Shown: in pieces, positions 62,270 to 64,000 of the stretch
How positions within the stretch are numbered: the stretch's first letter is position 1
How the letters are laid out: the number at the start of each line of letters is the position of its first letter
Assembly: GCA_907163375.1 (NCBI GenBank)
Contig: CAJQUW010001750.1
Coordinates: forward strand, 124,001 to 188,000
Reading direction: 5' to 3'
Source: Prostheceraeus crozeri
Taxonomy: Eukaryota > Platyhelminthes > Polycladida > Euryleptidae
Length of the DNA: 64,000 nucleotides
Made by a program: the position numbers and the translations under genes
Notes under the pieces: generated by a model
What the model was told of the DNA's origin: nothing
Database searches by the model: none
The model's input: only the letters and a program-made list of their open reading frames with translations

Positions 62270-64000
62270 TCGATCTCAACCTTCGAAGCCAAAAAACGGT
62301 ATCAGTGGCGGATCTACAGCGTAGATTCCGCCACATCATCGTCGAAACCAATAGTAACTTTGAGAGTAAATGACAACGGTGACACGAATCTATTGACTGC
62401 CCTGGTCGATACCGGAAGTGATGTTTGTATTGTTTGCAACAAAAGTGCAATTTGCTCTGATATTTTTCGAACTCCGATAAATGATATAATGACTTTGTCT
62501 GGTGATGGTATACAAATCATTGGCACGACTAATTTGAAATTCATGACAAATGGTCTTAACTTTTCATGGGATTTCTTAGTAGCTAATTTAGCTGAATTTA
62601 TTGGTTTTGATTGTGTTCTTGGCTGGAACTTTCTACGGAATCATCCTGATATGTTTAAGTCAGTTATTGATGGATTGTGCTGTTCTCTTACTGTGAGTGA
62701 GAATCCGAGATTAATGTCTTGTAAAGAATTCGAGAATGATATGAATGTTGATGACAATTCTTGTGTCCCAAGTCCCGACCTGAGTGCAATAGTTTTTCCA
62801 CAGAATATGACACTTGATTATAAAGACATGGTTGAAAGTTACAAATCGCTCTTTTGTAAACGAATTCGTAGAAGCAAATTGAAAGAAATAAATATAACCC
62901 TTACTTCTCTAACGCCTATCACTATCCCACCGCGACGATTACCTCTATGTTACGTCGACAGGATGTGGAAATTCCTTAGAGATTATGAAAATCAAGGTAT
63001 AATTGTGAGATCATCAAGTTCTTACTGTTCTCCAGTTGTGGTGGCTACAAAAAAGAACGGGGATCTTCGTGTGTGCTGTGACTATCGCCGACTGAATAAT
63101 TTTTATGTCAAAGAAAAATATCCTATTCCCACTTTCGAAGAAATCCGCGATTCTCTTGTAGGATCTCGTGTCTTTTCTAAAATCGACCTACGATCAGGGT
63201 ATTGGCAGCAAGCAGGTTCTCCAGAATCTCAAAAATATACAGCTTTTAGTCCTGGCCCGCAATTTGGATTATGGGAATGGCGAGTTCTCCCGTTTGGTCT
63301 TACGAATGGACCCTCTAATTTTCAACGTGAGATGTCAAGTGCTTTTAGTGACTTACCCTTCTGCTCTGTATACATAGATGACATAGTGATTCATTCTTCT
63401 GATCATGAGACTCATCAACGACATGTGCAGAAGTTCCTCGACCGGTGTCATCAGTTGAATTTGACCCTAAATGGAGAAAAATGCGCTTTTGGTCTTCCTG
63501 GAATTGAAGTTTATGGACATAATATTGGAGTAAATGGAATCACAATGTCAGCGAATAAATTAGCATCACTCATTGAATGGCCTATTCCTAATCGCAAGAA
63601 GAACTTGCAACGATTTCTCGGATTCTGCAACTATGATGCCCGCTTTATACATAATTACGCTGAGTATGCTCGTCCTCTATATGAGTTGACAAAGAGCTCC
63701 ATTGAATTCTCATGGACTGATCTTCATACGAACTGTTTCCAAAAATTAAAGGAGGCGTTTGGAAAAGATGTGTGTTTAGCTATCCCTGATCCAGATTTGC
63801 CTTTTACAGTTTATACTGATGCCAGTAACCATGCAGTATCTGGTGTTTTGATGCAGTCAGGCAATCCAATTGAATTTGCAAGTCGAGTTTTGACGGCCAG
63901 TGAAACAAATTACAGTACCATCCAACGTGAATGTTTGGCCATCATTTTTTCGCTAAAAAAAGGGCGGCATTACCTTCTCGGTAACAAATTTACCTTGTTT
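62270..64000 (+). CDS. Ty3/Gypsy pol: protease, reverse transcriptase, RNase H (partial)
   Basis: The protease site is LVDTGSDVCIV near 62400. RT blocks follow: PPRRLPLCY, CSPVVVATKKNGDLRVCCDYRRLN, FSKIDLRSGYWQ (first Asp), FGLTNGPSNFQREM and SVYIDDIVIHS (YIDD). RNase H begins FTVYTDASNHAVSGVLMQ. The frame stays open to the right edge, so the portion seen looks whole. Integrase is beyond the window. Confidence 0.85.

Larger units (their letters stand above)
61477..64000 (+). mobile_element. Ty3/Gypsy LTR retrotransposon, 5' part, runs off the window
   Basis: A short LTR, a primer-binding site, gag and the first part of pol are present. The right half with integrase and 3' LTR lies outside. 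The part seen looks fairly well preserved, with perhaps one break. Confidence 0.85.

Noticed and set aside
1-64000. CRISPR arrays, bacterial operons, riboswitches
   Set aside because: The window is eukaryotic; no spaced identical repeats of CRISPR type or bacterial signals were seen.

Overview
The window is animal nuclear DNA: AT-rich, gene-poor and densely packed with nested mobile elements. The families present (Polinton, Crypton-type recombinase, BEL/Pao, Ty3/Gypsy, Penelope-like elements with hammerhead motifs, APE-type LINEs, Tc1 and hAT) and a scatter of the palindrome TAGGCCTA suggest a marine invertebrate. I cannot name the species. No ordinary host gene is certain; the best candidate is the 3' end of a Crypton/DUF3504-type gene at the left edge.

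Layout. 1-906: last coding part and 3' UTR of a tyrosine-recombinase-like gene. 907-5897: mostly anonymous DNA, with a small hAT transposase remnant (about 2033-2260, minus) and an ATACG-rich repeat with TIR-like ends. 5904-29651: a 23.7-kb Polinton with a perfect 6-bp target duplication (AGGATT) and long, nearly identical TIRs. It carries protein-primed-type DNA polymerase B, integrase with chromodomain, packaging ATPase, adenain-like protease, major capsid protein, small basic virion proteins, a DEDDh exonuclease, two RING-like proteins, a TBP-like protein and several unassigned proteins. It looks young, with about three breaks. 29658-37465: anonymous DNA with two MITE-like elements. 37466 to about 54420: an old LINE. 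A BEL/Pao retrotransposon (38379-51084) sits inside it and was itself hit by an intact-looking LINE (39756-43656) and by a palindromic Penelope-like insert (44762-46600). 54522-57084: a second Penelope-like element, interrupted by a LINE fragment. 57864-58685: a hAT-type MITE with GGAGC-rich ends. 58907-59913: decayed Tc1. About 60530-61475: a second IS630/Tc1-type remnant. 61477 to the right edge: a Ty3/Gypsy element running off the window.

The most interesting system is the Polinton's gene expression. Its presumed early genes have TATA boxes, and three have short 5' introns, two of them after an ATG-only first exon. Two of these genes end in sequences that match the metazoan replication-dependent histone mRNA 3' stem-loop, followed by a CAAGA-type purine element. 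Structural and other genes instead have an octamer-like ATGCAAA(T) motif about 25-45 bp before the start codon, always on the sense strand. The element also encodes a TBP-like protein and two tandem proteins that may be PC4-like. Together these suggest a two-class, partly self-encoded transcription programme that borrows S-phase histone-type 3' ends. The motifs are seen directly; the programme is inference.
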